Of a stretch of 59,002 nt of DNA, positions 16,714 through 24,817 are shown piece after piece. This stretch comes from Marinospirillum insulare DSM 21763 (lineage in GTDB: Bacteria; Pseudomonadota; Gammaproteobacteria; Pseudomonadales; Halomonadaceae). The stretch covers positions 1 to 59,002 of the forward strand of contig NZ_JMLW01000020.1 in the NCBI RefSeq assembly GCF_000686905.1, read 5' to 3'. The notes under the pieces are model-generated. The model searched no databases. It was not told where the DNA came from and saw only the letters and a program-made list of their open reading frames with translations. The position numbers and the translations under genes are program-made. Positions within the stretch are counted from its first letter, which is position 1; the number at the start of each line of letters is the position of its first letter.

Positions 16714-17492
16714 TAGTGGGTATCTTGGTTTGTTTTATTGGCATGCTGATAATAAAAATGGCCTTGTTTTTCTAAACGGCTAATAAGGCTGCGTAGAATA
16801 CCTAATTCATGCTGGCTTGGGTGGGTGCGACGGAAAAAGTTTTGCAATTCTTTTAAAGCACGGTCTGAGGCACCATTTAAAAAACCACTGGCGGCTAGGG
16901 CTTTTTCTAGGTGGGCTTCAAAATCTTGAATAGCTTCTAAGGTGGGAAGCTGGCTTGTTTTTTTTCTGCTAGGTTTGCTGTTGAGATGCGTGCTGGTCAA
17001 GGTCGTTAGCTGCTTGGCATTAAAAATTTCATAACACAAAATTTGCACAGCCTGAGCAATGTTTAAAATGCTGTAGTTGGGGTTACCATCAATACTGACC
17101 TGGTGAGTGCAATAGTTCAGTTCATCATTATGTAAACCGCTACGCTCACGCCCAAATACTAGGGCTACTTCACCCTTTTGACTTTCAATTTGCAAAGCTT
17201 CTGCTGCTTGACGAGGGGTGAAGTTGGTTAAGGCTAACTGCCTTAAACGGGCACTGGCACCTATCACTAAAGCACAGTCTTTAACGGCTTCTTCTAGGCT
17301 GTTGCAAACAACCGCTTGGCTTAATAAGTCTTCAGCACCAGCGGCTAACTGGGTTGCTTCAGGGTGTGGAAAACTAGCAGGGTTTACTAAATAAAGCTGC
17401 GACAAGCCCATGGTTTTCATGGCGCGTGCCACTGAACCAATATTGCCTGGGTGGTAGGTTTCTACCAAAATAATGCGGATATTTGGAAACAT
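16713..17492 (-). CDS. trmJ: tRNA (cytidine/uridine-2'-O-)-methyltransferase TrmJ
   Basis: A SPOUT-family enzyme that 2'-O-methylates position 32 in the anticodon loop of several tRNAs, using S-adenosylmethionine. The N-terminal FPNIRIILVETYHPGNIGSVARAMKTMG region and the later LVFGRERSGL and NYSILNIAQAVQIL segments are the three knot-forming motifs. Length, 259 residues, is normal. It runs directly into the LysE-type gene. Confidence 0.92.
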   Translation of the reverse strand: MFPNIRIILVETYHPGNIGSVARAMKTMGLSQLYLVNPASFPHPEATQLAAGAEDLLSQAVVCNSLEEAVKDCALVIGASARLRQLALTNFTPRQAAEALQIESQKGEVALVFGRERSGLHNDELNYCTHQVSIDGNPNYSILNIAQAVQILCYEIFNAKQLTTLTSTHLNSKPSRKKTSQLPTLEAIQDFEAHLEKALAASGFLNGASDRALKELQNFFRRTHPSQHELGILRSLISRLEKQGHFYYQHANKTNQDTH

Positions 17493-17620
17493 AGTATTTT
17501 ACTGATTTACCTGTGTTTAAAATTTAATCAAACCATAGCTAGAGGTATAGTTAAATAGGATTTCTACAGTCAGCTTGCTTTAAGCGTTTTTAGTGTGTTT
17601 TTGATTACACTTGTTGCGAC

Positions 17621-17649
17621 TTGCTGCAATTGTGGTGAAGCGCTACAAT
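17621..17649 (+). promoter_or_regulatory. Promoter and possible operator of the toxin-antitoxin pair
   Basis: TTGCTG at 17621-17626 and TACAAT at 17644-17649 are separated by 17 bp, a good sigma-70 promoter 25 bp before the antitoxin start. TTGTTGCG at 17611-17618 and CGCTACAA at 17641-17648 form a near inverted repeat (7 of 8) that straddles the promoter. That is the usual place for antitoxin autorepression. Binding is inferred. Confidence 0.55.
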
Positions 17650-17674
17650 CATAACTCCACATAAGGAGAAAATT

Positions 17675-17896
17675 ATGTCTACCGCAAGCATCAGGCTCGA
17701 CCAAGCACTTGTAGAAAAAGCATCCATCATGGCTAAGGCTTTTAGCAGAACAACACCTAAGCAAATTGAACATTGGGCAAAAATTGGAGAAATGATGGAG
17801 GATAATCCTGATCTTCCCTACGAGTTTGTTAAACAAGCCATTATTGCCCAAGCAGAAAAAGAAGCAGGTAAGCTTGAGGAATATACTTTTGGCTAG
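17675..17896 (+). CDS. ParD-like type II antitoxin
   Basis: A 73-residue protein that should bind and neutralise the toxin encoded next to it and repress their shared promoter. The N-terminal ASIRLDQALVEKASIMAKAFSR looks like a ribbon-helix-helix segment. The middle, TPKQIEHWAKIGEMMEDNPDLPYEF, is the characteristic ParD-like family pattern. The C-terminus is charged and probably wraps the toxin. AAGGAG lies seven bases before the ATG. The gene overlaps the toxin start by 8 bp. Confidence 0.82.
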   Translation: MSTASIRLDQALVEKASIMAKAFSRTTPKQIEHWAKIGEMMEDNPDLPYEFVKQAIIAQAEKEAGKLEEYTFG

Positions 17897-18179
17897 AGTA
17901 AGCCGCATTTTACAAATACCAAGCTTCAAAAAGGCCGTTAAGAAGCTACACGCAAATCAGAAAAGTGATCTGGATAATGCTATCAAAGCCATTATGAAAG
18001 ATCCTTTTATAGGAGAGCTCAAAAAAGGAGACCTCTTATTTTTGCGCGTTTACAAGTTCAAGATGGTTAAGCAGCTTACTCTACTTGGCTATAGCTACCA
18101 AGATAGCGTTATGACACTCGAACTGATGGTGCTTGGTACCCATGAAAACTTTTACAGAGACATCAAAGCCTCATATTGA
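17889..18179 (+). CDS. RelE/ParE-family toxin (TTG start)
   Basis: A basic protein of 96 residues of the RelE/ParE fold: two N-terminal helices (IPSFKKAVKKLHANQKSDLDNAIKAIM), then strands with KKGDLLFLRVYKF and SVMTLELMVLGTHENFYRDIK. RelE members cleave mRNA on the ribosome and ParE members poison gyrase; sequence here cannot decide, although the ParD-like partner is common for this subgroup. I place the start at TTG 17889 because GAGGA (17876-17880) sits eight bases upstream. A longer frame from 17826 would add a poorly conserved extension overlapping the antitoxin. It is coupled to the antitoxin. Confidence 0.8.
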   Translation: MARVSRILQIPSFKKAVKKLHANQKSDLDNAIKAIMKDPFIGELKKGDLLFLRVYKFKMVKQLTLLGYSYQDSVMTLELMVLGTHENFYRDIKASY

Positions 18180-18221
18180 TGCCTAGCCATAACTAGGCTG
18201 TAGAAAAACTCGGTTATCCGA

Positions 18222-18638
18222 TTATGCATGTTTGACCTCAATGAACCACTTAGGCTGCATAGCATGAAAATCTGTTCGGATATTGGAAGGTAAGTAGCTG
18301 GCTGAATCCAGAACAAAAGGCTGATTATTCAATCGCTTGAACACAACCCAGTGCCAGAAGTTTTTGCCTTCTTCTTGGTGATGTTTGATAGACAATAACG
18401 CCAGATCCGGCAAGGTCTCCCAAGAGTTAAAGGGAACTTCATCCTTGGAAGTTTCAACCCCTGCGTTTAACAGCATACGTCGCACATGCTGGGTATCAGA
18501 CCATAAGGATTTATCCGAGGCATGGATACCCATAGCATTAGCGACGGCTTTCATCTCTGAATAACTGTGGCCAAGAATGTTGGCAACAGAAGCAATTCCG
18601 CATCCAGTGGTTTCCTCTTGTACTACCGATTCAAGCAC
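18222..18638 (-). CDS. C39-like papain-fold peptidase-like protein, small
   Basis: The TTGCGIASVANILG segment resembles the catalytic Cys region of C39 peptidases, and FWHWVVFKRLNNQPFVLDSAS supplies a His and an Asp at the right order and spacing. A Gln upstream of the Cys (VVQEETTGCG) could form the oxyanion hole. I start it at GTG 18638, which has AAGGAGA eight bases upstream, giving 138 residues. The frame extends to an ATG at 18704, but that has no ribosome site. There is no signal peptide, ABC transporter or bacteriocin nearby, so a classic leader-peptidase role is unlikely. It is convergent with the toxin gene. Function unknown. Confidence 0.6.
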   Translation of the reverse strand: MLESVVQEETTGCGIASVANILGHSYSEMKAVANAMGIHASDKSLWSDTQHVRRMLLNAGVETSKDEVPFNSWETLPDLALLSIKHHQEEGKNFWHWVVFKRLNNQPFVLDSASYLPSNIRTDFHAMQPKWFIEVKHA

Positions 18639-18760
18639 TGATCTCTCCTTAATGCATAACAGCTTATTAGTAGGCGGGCTGATTTTGCTGCTTGAATCCA
18701 CCAATCCTGGGTCAATCTAAGACATTCAATATTAAAGCTTAAGTTAGAAATAACCAAAAA

Positions 18761-20761
18761 CTAGCCCTTAGGTGTGTTGGGTGAATTTATTTTTGCTTGG
18801 CGTAGGGTTTCTTGCTGGGCTAAGCGCCAAGCGTAAACTTCTCGAAAAGCTAGCAGGCTTTTAACATAATCACGGGTTTCTGCGTAGGTGATCCGTTCTA
18901 CCCAAAGAGGATCAACTTCCTTTCCTAGGCTAGTCAACCAAGCATTGGCTTTGCCTGGGCCTGCATTGTAGGCAGCCGCCGCTAACACAGGATTATTATT
19001 GTAACGCTTCATTAAACCGGCCAAATAATCTACGCCTATGGGTAGGTTGTATTCAGGTTTTAATAGGTCAGCTTTAGGTTGAATGGCAAGCTTTAGGCGC
19101 TGAGCAACTTGTTTACCTGTAGCTGGCATCACCTGCATTAAGCCTAAAGCACCCACTCTGGAACGTGCTTGAGCATTAAAAATGCTTTCTTTACGAATAA
19201 GAGCAAGCACCAAGGGAAGGTCTAAATTAGCCTGCTCTGCCAAGGGGCGTAAAGTGTCTAGGTGAGCTAGAGGAAAGCGTAGTTCTACTGCATCGTATAA
19301 ACCTGCATTGTGTGCGGCTGAAACACTTAAGTGATATCGACCCCACTGATTGGCCAGCCAAGCAGCTTGAATTTGATCTTCAACCGGCGCTTTGCTCAAG
19401 GTGTAATGCCATTCTTGCCTTGCTTCTTCAGGGTGATTAGTAAAGAAAAGCTCTTCAGCACGTGCTATCCCTGGATTGTACCTAAGTTGGTTAACCAGGT
19501 TTGTATCTAGCGGTGTATCCAGTGCATTCATTTGGGGTTGTAAACCTAGCTGCTGAGCCGCTAAGAAACCATAGTAATTGCGTTTTTTGGCAAGGGGCTT
19601 TAGTAAAGCCTTGGCTGCCTGGGCTTGATTAGTTTGGTTAAGTGCATGAGCCTGCCAGTAGCGCCATTCATTTTTAGCTAATAGCTGTTGAGGAAAAGCA
19701 TTAAAAGCACTAACCAACCTGGGCCAGTTAGCTTGGCGTAATAGGGTTCTAGCATAGGCTTGGTGGCCTTCTGGGCTTAACTGTTCAGCAGGAATGGCAG
19801 CAAAGGCCTGTAAAGTTTTTGAGTGGTTAGAATAACGCGCCGTGCGTATAGCTAGGTGTTCTTTTACCTGCCAAAGCGCTTTTTGGCTAATTTGTTGACG
19901 CTTATATAATTGCTTTGCTATTTGCTTGGTTTGTGTTGGTTGGCGGTTAGCGAGTTGTTTAAGTAGGTGGGTTAACACTTCATTTTTAATGGCCGAGTCT
20001 GCATTAAAACCAACTCGTCTAGTGGTTAACGCGCGTAGTTTGCTTGCCGGGTTAGACCTAGCCTCTAACCACAAAGCTAGCCATTTTTGATCAGCTTTAC
20101 TTAACTTTCTTTGTAATAACCTTGCCGCAATTGGTTGATTTTTGTGCATTAAGGTTAAAGCTGCTTGCTGGTAATCTTTAGTAGAGAGTAGCCCTAGTTG
20201 GTCTAGCTGATGAGTTAGTTGCTGGCAGTTGTTGGGTAAAGGCTGGTTGCTGCGCCAGTAGTCGGTGGCTTTGTCCATCCACTGTAGGCTAATACCTATA
20301 ACTTTGGCTTCTGCAGTGAGCTGGTAGCAACTTAGTCTTGAGTTAAGCGGGTTAGGGTTACTGTTGGTTTCAATTAAAAAGCTAGACCAGTCTTTTGTTT
20401 TACCTAGCTCTTCTAGCCACTCAGCTTGTAGCTTTTGTTGAAAAGCAGTATTGGGGTGAGCAGCTAAAAAATTGCTTAGCTCTTGTTTATCAATTACGCC
20501 ATAAGCGAGTTGATTACGGAAAAGTTGCTGCTGCAAATAAGGTGCTAAGGGATAATTTTTTAGCTTTTTTAGGGTGGTTGAAATATCAATTAACTCACCA
20601 CGGCGCAACTGCTGATAGCTGTCTGAAAAGACTTGCCGAGCTTTTAAATCGGGTTGCTTAACAGGCAGTTGGCGGCTAAAAAAAGCCGAAGTGGATGAGG
20701 TTGCTGGCAAAACAGCTAGCAACAAAAGTAATAGTGGCAGGGTTTTATTCCATTTAGACAT
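18761..20761 (-). CDS. slt: Soluble lytic murein transglycosylase Slt
   Basis: A periplasmic enzyme that cleaves the MurNAc-GlcNAc bond of peptidoglycan, forming 1,6-anhydro ends. A Sec-type signal covers about residues 1-26. A long helical superhelix domain follows (about 30-500). The catalytic SLT domain comes last, with the Glu525 in RKESIFN, GLMQVMPAT, and AYNAGPG. The length of 666 residues fits Slt70-type proteins. It is a single gene with short gaps either side. Confidence 0.93.
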   Translation of the reverse strand: MSKWNKTLPLLLLLLAVLPATSSTSAFFSRQLPVKQPDLKARQVFSDSYQQLRRGELIDISTTLKKLKNYPLAPYLQQQLFRNQLAYGVIDKQELSNFLAAHPNTAFQQKLQAEWLEELGKTKDWSSFLIETNSNPNPLNSRLSCYQLTAEAKVIGISLQWMDKATDYWRSNQPLPNNCQQLTHQLDQLGLLSTKDYQQAALTLMHKNQPIAARLLQRKLSKADQKWLALWLEARSNPASKLRALTTRRVGFNADSAIKNEVLTHLLKQLANRQPTQTKQIAKQLYKRQQISQKALWQVKEHLAIRTARYSNHSKTLQAFAAIPAEQLSPEGHQAYARTLLRQANWPRLVSAFNAFPQQLLAKNEWRYWQAHALNQTNQAQAAKALLKPLAKKRNYYGFLAAQQLGLQPQMNALDTPLDTNLVNQLRYNPGIARAEELFFTNHPEEARQEWHYTLSKAPVEDQIQAAWLANQWGRYHLSVSAAHNAGLYDAVELRFPLAHLDTLRPLAEQANLDLPLVLALIRKESIFNAQARSRVGALGLMQVMPATGKQVAQRLKLAIQPKADLLKPEYNLPIGVDYLAGLMKRYNNNPVLAAAAYNAGPGKANAWLTSLGKEVDPLWVERITYAETRDYVKSLLAFREVYAWRLAQQETLRQAKINSPNTPKG

Positions 20762-20837
20762 GAGCAGCTTCCCTAGTAAACGTATAAGACAAAGCTTATC
20801 TGTCTTAAGTGCTTGCGTCTAGTCAGTGAAATCACAC

Positions 20838-20873
20838 AAAAAAGAAGCTGAAAGGTTTAGCTTTTAGCTTCTT
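20838..20873 (-). terminator. Probable terminator after the thiolase gene
   Basis: On the minus strand AAGAAGCT and AGCTTCTT form an 8-bp stem about 16 bases apart, with a run of six T at the 3' side. It lies about 35 bases downstream of the thiolase stop. Confidence 0.65.
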
Positions 20874-20906
20874 AGTAGTGCGTAACAGGCTGCTTAAACT
20901 TGGTTA

Positions 20907-22085
20907 TTAAACCAGCTCAATGGCGACTGCAGTTGCTTCACCGCCACCAATACATAGGCTGGCGATACCACGTTTTTTACCTTCTTGTGCTAGGGCATAC
21001 ATGAGGGTTACCAAAATACGCGAACCCGTTGAACCTATGGGGTGACCTTGAGCACAAGCACCACCATAAATATTGGTTTTTTCGTGAGGGATTTTTAAAC
21101 CATCCATCGCTAGCATGGTTACTACCGCAAAGGCTTCGTTAATTTCAAACAGGTCAACATCATCAAGCGACCAGTTAGCTTTAGCCAATACTTTTTCGAT
21201 AGAGCCAATGGGCGCTAGGGTAAACTCTGCTGGAATACGCGAATTAGTAGCATGAGCCACAATGCGAGCTTTGGGGGTTAAGCCACGCTTTTTGGCTTCA
21301 GATTCACGCATAAGCACTAGCGCAGAACCACCATCAGAAATTGAGCTAGAGTTAGCTGCGGTTACTGTGCCATCTTTTTTAAAGGCAGGGCGCAGGCTAG
21401 GAATTTTTTCCACATTCGACTGGTGGGGCTGCTCATCATCGGTTACAACAACTTCACCTTTGCGAGTTTTAACGGTTACGGCTGCGGTTTCAGCTTTTAG
21501 CTTGCCTGCTTCTATGGCTTGTTTAGCACGTTCAACTGAAGCTATAGCAAAGGTGTCCATGGCTTCACGTGTATAGCCTTTATTGTCGGCAACATCTTGT
21601 GCAAATACGCCCATTAGCTTGCCCGTGGCTGCATCTTCTAAACCATCTAAAAACATATGGTCTTTAACTTCACCATGACCTAAGCGGTAGCCGCTTCTTG
21701 CTTTAGTAAGCACATGCGGAGCTTGTGACATGCTTTCCATACCACCAGCAACCATAATGTCGTTAGAGCCGGCTTTAATTAGGTCGTGAGCTAGCATCAC
21801 GGCTTTCATACCTGAGCCACAGAGCTTATTAATAGTGGTGGCTCCCGTTTCAACAGGAATGCCTGCGCTCATCATGGCTTGCCTGGCTGGGCCTTGTTTT
21901 ACACCAGCTGGTAATACACAACCCATAATCACTTCTTGTACGTCGGCAGGTTGAATGCCAGCACGCTTAATGGCTTCAGCTATGGCGACACCACCTAGCT
22001 CGGGTGCAGTTAAACTGGAAAGACTGCCCATCATTCCACCCATGGGGGTACGCGCACCTGAGACAATAACTATTGGATCTTGCAT
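20907..22085 (-). CDS. Acetyl-CoA C-acetyltransferase (thiolase)
   Basis: Catalyses the reversible thiolysis of acetoacetyl-CoA, or of longer or branched 3-ketoacyl-CoAs, in the cytoplasm. The nucleophilic Cys lies in NKLCGSGMKAV, the His in GACAQGHPIGSTG, and the second Cys in ASLCIGGGEA, so all catalytic residues are present. Length, 392 residues, is normal. It is divergent from the TetR gene at 22254 and probably under its control. Together with the synthetase, SDR and acyl-CoA dehydrogenase across the divide it could complete an oxidation spiral ending in acetyl-CoA and, for a 2-methyl substrate, propionyl-CoA. Confidence 0.93.
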   Translation of the reverse strand: MQDPIVIVSGARTPMGGMMGSLSSLTAPELGGVAIAEAIKRAGIQPADVQEVIMGCVLPAGVKQGPARQAMMSAGIPVETGATTINKLCGSGMKAVMLAHDLIKAGSNDIMVAGGMESMSQAPHVLTKARSGYRLGHGEVKDHMFLDGLEDAATGKLMGVFAQDVADNKGYTREAMDTFAIASVERAKQAIEAGKLKAETAAVTVKTRKGEVVVTDDEQPHQSNVEKIPSLRPAFKKDGTVTAANSSSISDGGSALVLMRESEAKKRGLTPKARIVAHATNSRIPAEFTLAPIGSIEKVLAKANWSLDDVDLFEINEAFAVVTMLAMDGLKIPHEKTNIYGGACAQGHPIGSTGSRILVTLMYALAQEGKKRGIASLCIGGGEATAVAIELV

Positions 22086-22232
22086 GAAAAAAACCTCGTT
22101 GTTGGCTGGTAATAAAATAAACCTAATGACTTATACCCAAGTTGCTTAAAGCTAAAAACTAGTTGCTTATAGAGTGCCGCTTGACCTCTGACTTGGCTAG
22201 GGGTAATTTGTGACCTTTAAGTCATAAAACCA

Positions 22233-22242
22233 AGCAAGCGCT
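22233..22242. promoter_or_regulatory. Candidate TetR operator, copy 1 (thiolase/tetR intergenic)
   Basis: AGCAAGCGCT is the reverse complement of the core of a perfect palindrome before the acyl-CoA synthetase gene (22884-22897). It lies 12 bp before the tetR start. Flanks are also alike (AACCAAGC on one side, AGTT on the other). It fits autoregulation and control of the divergent thiolase. Confidence 0.45.
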
Positions 22243-22253
22243 AGTTAACCTAC

Positions 22254-22829
22254 ATGAAGTTAAACAAGAATTCTAAAAGACGCAAGGAGCTAGTAGCAAT
22301 TGCTGCTCGGCTATTTTGTAATCAAGGCTATGAATCTACCACAGTTAGAATGCTAGCAGATGCGATGGGCATTAAGTCTGGTAGTTTGTTTCATCATTTT
22401 AATGATAAGCAAGAAATTCTTTACGCTGTGATTGAATCAGGCATGTTGCATGCAATGGAAATTGCACATCAAACTTTAGCTAAGGCAAAAACACCCAAAG
22501 ATCGTCTTTATGCTTTAGCCAGGGCTCACCTATCTACACTTCTAGAAGACCGTGATGCACACGTTGTCGCCCTTTATGAATGGCGTAGCCTAACTCAAGA
22601 ATCGCGTGATTTATTAGTAAAGCTGCGTGACGCTTATGAAACTAGCTGGCGCGAAGTGGTGAATGAGTGCCATGAAGTTGGGCTGATTAAAGGAGATCAA
22701 AGCTTGCAGCGCCATTTAGCTTTAGGTGCCTTAAACTGGACGGTACAGTGGTACCAACCTGATGGAAAGCTGAGCCCAGATGTGTTGGCTAAAGAATTGG
22801 TTGCCATGATTTTACGAGAAAAAGTTTAA
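22254..22829 (+). CDS. TetR-family transcriptional regulator
   Basis: A 191-residue DNA-binding repressor. The N-terminal helix-turn-helix is clear: IAARLFCNQGYESTTVRML, then ADAMGIKSGSLFHHFNDKQEIL. The C-terminal ligand domain is of the TetR_C type seen with acyl-CoA responsive members. No clear Shine-Dalgarno sequence precedes the ATG. It sits between the thiolase (divergent) and an acyl-CoA synthetase/SDR/acyl-CoA dehydrogenase row, so the likely inducer is an acyl-CoA. This is inferred from position. Confidence 0.92.
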   Translation: MKLNKNSKRRKELVAIAARLFCNQGYESTTVRMLADAMGIKSGSLFHHFNDKQEILYAVIESGMLHAMEIAHQTLAKAKTPKDRLYALARAHLSTLLEDRDAHVVALYEWRSLTQESRDLLVKLRDAYETSWREVVNECHEVGLIKGDQSLQRHLALGALNWTVQWYQPDGKLSPDVLAKELVAMILREKV

Positions 22830-22883
22830 GAATAAAAAAATGCTTGCTCAAATATAAAGGCTGAATTAGGCTAATCACAAAAC

Positions 22884-22897
22884 CGAGCGCTTGCTCG
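22884..22897. promoter_or_regulatory. Candidate TetR operator, copy 2, or terminator hairpin of tetR
   Basis: CGAGC-GCTT-GCTCG is a perfect palindrome and shares a 10-bp core, AGCGCTTGCT, with the site before tetR. It is followed by TTTTATTTATTT and preceded by AAAA, so it could also serve as a short-stem terminator for tetR. Both roles can coexist. The shared core favours an operator. Confidence 0.45.
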
Positions 22898-22945
22898 TTT
22901 TATTTATTTAAGGTGGCTTAGGTCGCCTTTATTTACAGTGTAAGG

Positions 22946-22961
22946 TTGACGTTTACGTTAA
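22946..22961 (+). promoter_or_regulatory. LiuR-like (MerR-family) operator candidate
   Basis: TTGACGTTTACGTTAA lies 43 bp before the acyl-CoA synthetase start. The left part resembles the LiuR operator of branched-chain amino acid degradation genes in gammaproteobacteria, as I recall it. The right half is imperfect. No MerR-family gene is in the window. Confidence 0.35.
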
Positions 22962-23003
22962 GGTTATACGGGAACAATAAACTCAAGGTTTGGAGGTAAC
23001 ACC

Positions 23004-24674
23004 ATGGCCAATTCAACAATGGCAAGTACACAAGATTACGTAGACTTTATGAAGTCTTTCCAAGTCAGTGATGTTGAGGCTGTATTGGAAGGCAGTTTGG
23101 AACAAGGTTTTAATGCCTATACCGAATGCTGTGGTCGACATGCCTTGGGTGATAAAGCCAATAAAGCTGCACTGGTTCATGAAAATTCAGCAGAACAGGT
23201 GGCCACCTATACATTTGCACAAATGCATGAAAAAAGTGGCAAGCTAGCCAATTTGTTAAAGCAGCAGGGTGTTAAAGCAGGGGATCGTGTGGCAGCCATG
23301 CTGCCTCGTAATGCAGACTTATTAACGCTTATTTTTGCGACCTGGCGTATAGGTGCAGTTTATCAGCCCCTTTTTACTGCTTTTGGTTACGAAGCTATTG
23401 AGTACCGCCTAAACCAAGCTAAAACTGTGTTGGTGTTTACCGATGAAGAAAACCGCGCCAAATTTGAGCCTGTTAAAAACTTACCCCCTCTAGTAATAAT
23501 GGCTAGTGAAGCTGTTGCAGAAAAACGAGGTGATTTGCACTTTGATAGCCTTTTAGCTCCTCAAAGCAGTGAATGTGACGCCCTTGTTTTGGATGCAGAT
23601 CAACCCTTCTTACAAATGTTTACTTCAGGTACGGTGGGTAAGCCTAAGGGCGTTGCTGTACCTTTGCGTGCGTTGGTTGGCTTCTACAATTATATGCGTT
23701 ATGCAGTTGGTCTTGAAGATGATGATAACTTCTGGAATATGGCTGACCCAGGTTGGGCTTATGGTCTTTACTACGCAATTACTGGGCCGCTACTGCTTGG
23801 CTGTACTACTCACTTTAACGAAGCGGGCTTTACGGCTGAAAATACTCTAGCTTTTTTGAAGCGTCATAAAATTTCTAACCTAGCCTCAGCGCCTACCGCT
23901 TATCGCATGATGAAATCTAGCGGTGAGTTAGAAGGTAAGTCAGAGGAGCTTTTCTTGCGCAGGGCTAGCTCAGCAGGTGAACCCTTGAACACTGAAGTGG
24001 TGAACTGGGTAACTGAAAACCTTGGCTGTCGTGTAATGGATCACTATGGCCAAACAGAAACTGGCATGACCTGCTGCTGCCACCATACCTTAGAGCATAA
24101 AACGCCTGTTGGTTCTATGGGTATGCCTTTGCCTGGTTATCGCTTAGTTATTTTAGATGCAGAAAATAATGAAGTGTCTGCGGGGGAAACAGGCCAACTA
24201 GCTGTAGATATGGAAGCTTCACCCGCTTTCTTTTTTGCTGGCTACACCTGGCAAGAGAAAAAACCTTTCGATGGCAAGTATTATTTAACGGGTGATATGG
24301 TTGTTCAGCATGAAGATGGTACTTTCTGGTTTGATGGCCGTGATGACGACATTATTACCACAGCGGGTTACAAAGTTGGACCAACCGATGTTGAAAATAC
24401 TGTACTAGAACACCCAGCGGTGGCTGAGTCCGCTGCTGTTGGTAAGCCAGATGAACTACGTGGCTACATTATTAAAGCTTTTGTAGTACTGCGTGATGGT
24501 TACGAAGCTAGTGATCAACTGGTTAAAGATATTCAAGGTTTAGTGCGTGAGCGCATGTCGGGTCATGCTTATCCCCGTGAAATTGAGTTTGTAGACGAGC
24601 TGCCTAAAACACCTAGCGGTAAAATTCAGCGCTTTATGTTACGTCAGCAAGCGGAAGAAGAAGCTAACTCCTAA
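23004..24674 (+). CDS. AMP-forming acyl-CoA synthetase (acetyl/medium-chain type)
   Basis: Activates a carboxylic acid with ATP to acyl-AMP and then acyl-CoA in the cytoplasm. The P-loop-like motif TSGTVGKPKG, the YGQTETG motif, the hinge GRDDDIITTAGYKVGP and the catalytic Lys in PKTPSGKIQR are all present. At 556 residues it fits the ACSM/AcsA branch rather than long-chain FadD. GGAGG lies ten bases before the ATG. The downstream SDR and acyl-CoA dehydrogenase suggest short or branched acids. The exact substrate cannot be read from sequence. Confidence 0.9.
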   Translation: MANSTMASTQDYVDFMKSFQVSDVEAVLEGSLEQGFNAYTECCGRHALGDKANKAALVHENSAEQVATYTFAQMHEKSGKLANLLKQQGVKAGDRVAAMLPRNADLLTLIFATWRIGAVYQPLFTAFGYEAIEYRLNQAKTVLVFTDEENRAKFEPVKNLPPLVIMASEAVAEKRGDLHFDSLLAPQSSECDALVLDADQPFLQMFTSGTVGKPKGVAVPLRALVGFYNYMRYAVGLEDDDNFWNMADPGWAYGLYYAITGPLLLGCTTHFNEAGFTAENTLAFLKRHKISNLASAPTAYRMMKSSGELEGKSEELFLRRASSAGEPLNTEVVNWVTENLGCRVMDHYGQTETGMTCCCHHTLEHKTPVGSMGMPLPGYRLVILDAENNEVSAGETGQLAVDMEASPAFFFAGYTWQEKKPFDGKYYLTGDMVVQHEDGTFWFDGRDDDIITTAGYKVGPTDVENTVLEHPAVAESAAVGKPDELRGYIIKAFVVLRDGYEASDQLVKDIQGLVRERMSGHAYPREIEFVDELPKTPSGKIQRFMLRQQAEEEANS

Positions 24675-24690
24675 GCTGTCCTAAAATGCC

Positions 24691-24751
24691 CTACCCACTT
24701 AACAGACAGGATTTAGCTTAACGAACTCTATTAAGCAGGTTAGGTGGGTAG
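24691..24751 (+). other. Nested long stem-loop between the synthetase and SDR genes
   Basis: CTACCCACTTAAC (24691-24703) pairs with GTTAGGTGGGTAG (24739-24751) at 12 of 13 positions. Inside it GCTTAA (24716-24721) pairs with TTAAGC (24731-24736). No T run follows, so it is not a normal terminator. It could be an mRNA-stabilising or partial-termination structure between operon genes. Confidence 0.6.
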
Positions 24752-24817
24752 TAGGTGGAGAAAAAGTTAGGTGAGTGATTTTTAATTATTAAATTATTAA
24801 GTGAAGAGAAAGCCGAA

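Noticed and set aside
17826-17888. Longer N-terminus for the RelE/ParE toxin from the ATG at 17826
   Set aside because: It overlaps the antitoxin by 71 bp, has no ribosome site and gives an atypical Lys/Gln-rich extension; the TTG at 17889 is well placed.
17570-17929. Open frame on the minus strand opposite the antitoxin
   Set aside because: Antisense to a recognised antitoxin, Cys- and Phe-rich, with no family resemblance or start signal.
18222-18638. Bacteriocin-processing peptidase
   Set aside because: No ABC exporter, double-glycine leader peptide or immunity gene is nearby; only a loose C39-like label is supportable.
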